The translations under genes were made by a program, and so were the position numbers. The notes beneath the pieces are model-generated. The model did no database searches, had not been told where the DNA came from, and saw nothing but the letters and a program-made list of their open reading frames with translations. Shown here piece by piece: positions 63,046-64,000 of a DNA stretch of 64,000 nt (positions are counted from its first letter, which is position 1; every line of letters begins with the position of its first letter). The DNA is from Synechococcus sp. BO 8801 (lineage in GTDB: Bacteria > Cyanobacteriota > Cyanobacteriia > PCC-6307 > Cyanobiaceae). The stretch spans positions 106,248-170,247 of the forward strand of contig NZ_NQKY01000005.1 in NCBI RefSeq assembly GCF_002252675.1. Reading direction: 5' to 3'.

Positions 63046-63528
63046 ATGCACATCCTCAAGAAGCCTGACCTCACCGATCCCAAGCTGCGGGCCAAGCTGG
63101 CCAAGGGCATGGGGCACAATTACTACGGTGAGCCGGCCTGGCCCAACGACCTCCTCTACATCTTCCCGGTGGTGATCCTCGGGACGATCGCCTGCCTCGT
63201 CGGGCTGGCCGTCATGGATCCGGCGATGCTGGGTGATCGGGCCGATCCCTTCGCCACCCCGCTGGAGATCCTCCCCGAGTGGTACCTCTACCCGGTGTTC
63301 CAGATCCTCAGGGTCGTCCCCAACAAGCTGCTGGGCATCACCCTGCAGACGATGGTCCCCCTGGGTCTGATGCTGATCCCCTTCATCGAGAGCTTCAACA
63401 AGTTCCAGAACCCCTTCCGCCGGCCTGTGGCCATGGGTGCCTTCCTGTTCGGCACCGTGTTCACCATCTACCTCGGCATCGGCGCCTGCCTGCCCATCGA
63501 CAAGTCCCTCACCCTGGGCCTGTTCTGA
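63046..63528 (+). CDS. petD: cytochrome b6f complex subunit IV
   Basis: A 160-residue subunit IV with three helices and the quinol-site PEWY motif ([17 protein letters not shown]). The start [36 protein letters not shown] is typical. Co-transcribed with petB and followed by a strong terminator. Confidence 0.98.
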   Translation: MHILKKPDLTDPKLRAKLAKGMGHNYYGEPAWPNDLLYIFPVVILGTIACLVGLAVMDPAMLGDRADPFATPLEILPEWYLYPVFQILRVVPNKLLGITLQTMVPLGLMLIPFIESFNKFQNPFRRPVAMGAFLFGTVFTIYLGIGACLPIDKSLTLGLF

Positions 63529-63564
63529 GTCGTCGGTCGGCTTCCGCCACCTTCCATACCCTTC

Positions 63565-63592
63565 AAGCCGCGAGCCATCGCGGCTTTTTTTT
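63565..63592 (+). terminator. intrinsic terminator after petB-petD
   Basis: AGCCGCGA/TCGCGGCT stem with a GCCA loop followed by eight T, 36 bp after the petD stop. Confidence 0.93.
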
Positions 63593-64000
63593 GTGCCCGT
63601 TTTCCGGCAGCCCCTTGAGCGTGGGCCTGGGCCTCGCCTTTGGCGCTCTGTCCGGCAGGTCGGTCCGCACGGGTCTGGGGGAGTCCACAGGCCCTCGGCA
63701 CGTCCCTCAGGGACGGCTGGCAGCGTCGCTGACCCTGCTCCGGTTGCTCAGCCCAGCCAGCCGCTCCAGTCCATCCTGCCGCCAGGGGAACAGCTCTGCT
63801 GAGCCCACCCCCGTCCCTGGGGCTGCTCCGATCTGGCGCTGGCCCCAGCTGGGCAGGCAAGGAACCGCTGATTTGGGCCCTCCCCCTGGTGTGCTCGCCC
63901 AAGGTGATATGATTTTGGACTGCGCCCCAGAGAGCGAGAGCTCGAGCGGGGGGCAGGCTTACGGGATCGAGAGGCGCGAGCCGACGGTGTTGTAAGTTTT
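63593..64000 (+). other. non-coding right end of the window
   Basis: No gene is supported over about 400 bp. Open frames on both strands lack ribosome binding sites and protein-like composition. Near the end a TATGAT box (63908-63913) precedes purine-rich, structured-looking sequence that reads to the window edge, which could be the leader of a gene beyond it. Confidence 0.45.
63908..63913 (+). promoter_or_regulatory. candidate -10 box TATGAT
   Basis: TATGAT in a short AT-rich patch with no convincing -35 at 17 bp. A transcript would start near 63920 and run rightward out of the window. Confidence 0.35.

Noticed and set aside
63468..63902. 144-codon minus-strand frame at the right end
   Set aside because: It would run through the petD terminator and the petD 3' end and has low-complexity Arg/Ala/Gly composition.
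1..64000. CRISPR arrays, insertion sequences, prophage genes, rRNA genes and restriction-modification systems
   Set aside because: None was found by eye: no regular spaced repeats beyond the short arrays listed, no transposase, integrase, phage structural or restriction genes.

Overview
This window reads as the chromosome of a GC-rich alpha-cyanobacterium of the Cyanobium / Synechococcus group. Direct evidence is a set of cyanobacterial marker genes (psaD, psbB, psbT, psbM, petB-petD, phycocyanin genes with rod linkers and lyases, a CAAD protein, the fused panC-cmk gene, oxygen-dependent hemF, cyanobacterial-type gshA) in dense, strongly GC-biased coding sequence. Only phycocyanin genes, not phycoerythrin genes, are present in the phycobilisome locus, which suggests a green, phycocyanin-rich strain; this is an inference from the window alone.

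Layout. 1-8.6 kb: the edge of an HpsJ-like gene, a fructosamine-kinase family gene, a CAAD protein, a JAMM peptidase next to a MoeB-rhodanese protein, an ion channel, a tandem-domain cobalamin adenosyltransferase, larE, speD, recF and tRNA-Arg. 8.6-15.3 kb: GNAT, ppc, gshA and trpE (tightly overlapping) and psaD. 15.4-24.1 kb: a degenerate histidine kinase-like gene, rodA, mrp, hemF, an amidase-like secreted protein, a CCB1-like cytochrome b6f assembly factor, a ribonuclease D-like exonuclease and a lipid-A-disaccharide-synthase-like protein. 24.2-26.3 kb: tRNA-Cys followed by a lower-GC patch with a methyltransferase, a 27-residue membrane peptide candidate and small coupled genes. 26.3-32.2 kb: aldo/keto reductase, purM, rlpA, panC-cmk and a low-molecular-weight phosphatase.

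32.2-40.7 kb is the phycocyanin rod locus: cpcF, cpcE, cpcA1, cpcB1, a rod linker, cpcA2, cpcB2, cpcD and a second rod linker, all on the minus strand, with intrinsic terminators after most modules. Next come a divergent coiled-coil gene, the bilin lyase cpcT and tRNA-Phe. The two cpcBA copies encode identical proteins within a nearly identical repeat of about 1.2 kb, but their upstream regions differ. The products form a pathway: alpha and beta subunits, lyases for alpha Cys-84 (CpcE/F) and a beta cysteine (CpcT), and linkers that stack and cap rods.

40.7-50.4 kb: comF, a DUF2470 protein, an FGGY sugar kinase, metK, a HAD hydrolase, rpsA, nrdR, psbT-psbB, a [2Fe-2S] ferredoxin, psbM and a tandem universal stress protein. 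50.5-55.1 kb: thioesterase, dprA (with a perfect match to the cyanobacterial LexA box just upstream), prmC, a TsaC-like protein, a small membrane protein, a GDT1/Mnx family transporter and tRNA-Thr. 55.2-62.3 kb: the Min cell-division genes, where minD-minE are separated from minC by an opposite-strand cassette of a phospholipase-D-like protein and two half-size chromate transporters; then an HD-domain protein and ctpA. 62.3-64 kb: petB-petD, a terminator, and a non-coding end with a promoter-like element.

No CRISPR array, insertion sequence, prophage or rRNA gene was seen. The most notable points are the JAMM/MoeB-rhodanese pair, the LexA box at dprA, the split min cluster, the near-identical cpcBA repeats with different promoters, the kinase-dead-looking histidine kinase beside rodA, two genes lacking any ATG/GTG/TTG start, and the 27-residue peptide gene with its own -10 box and ribosome binding site.
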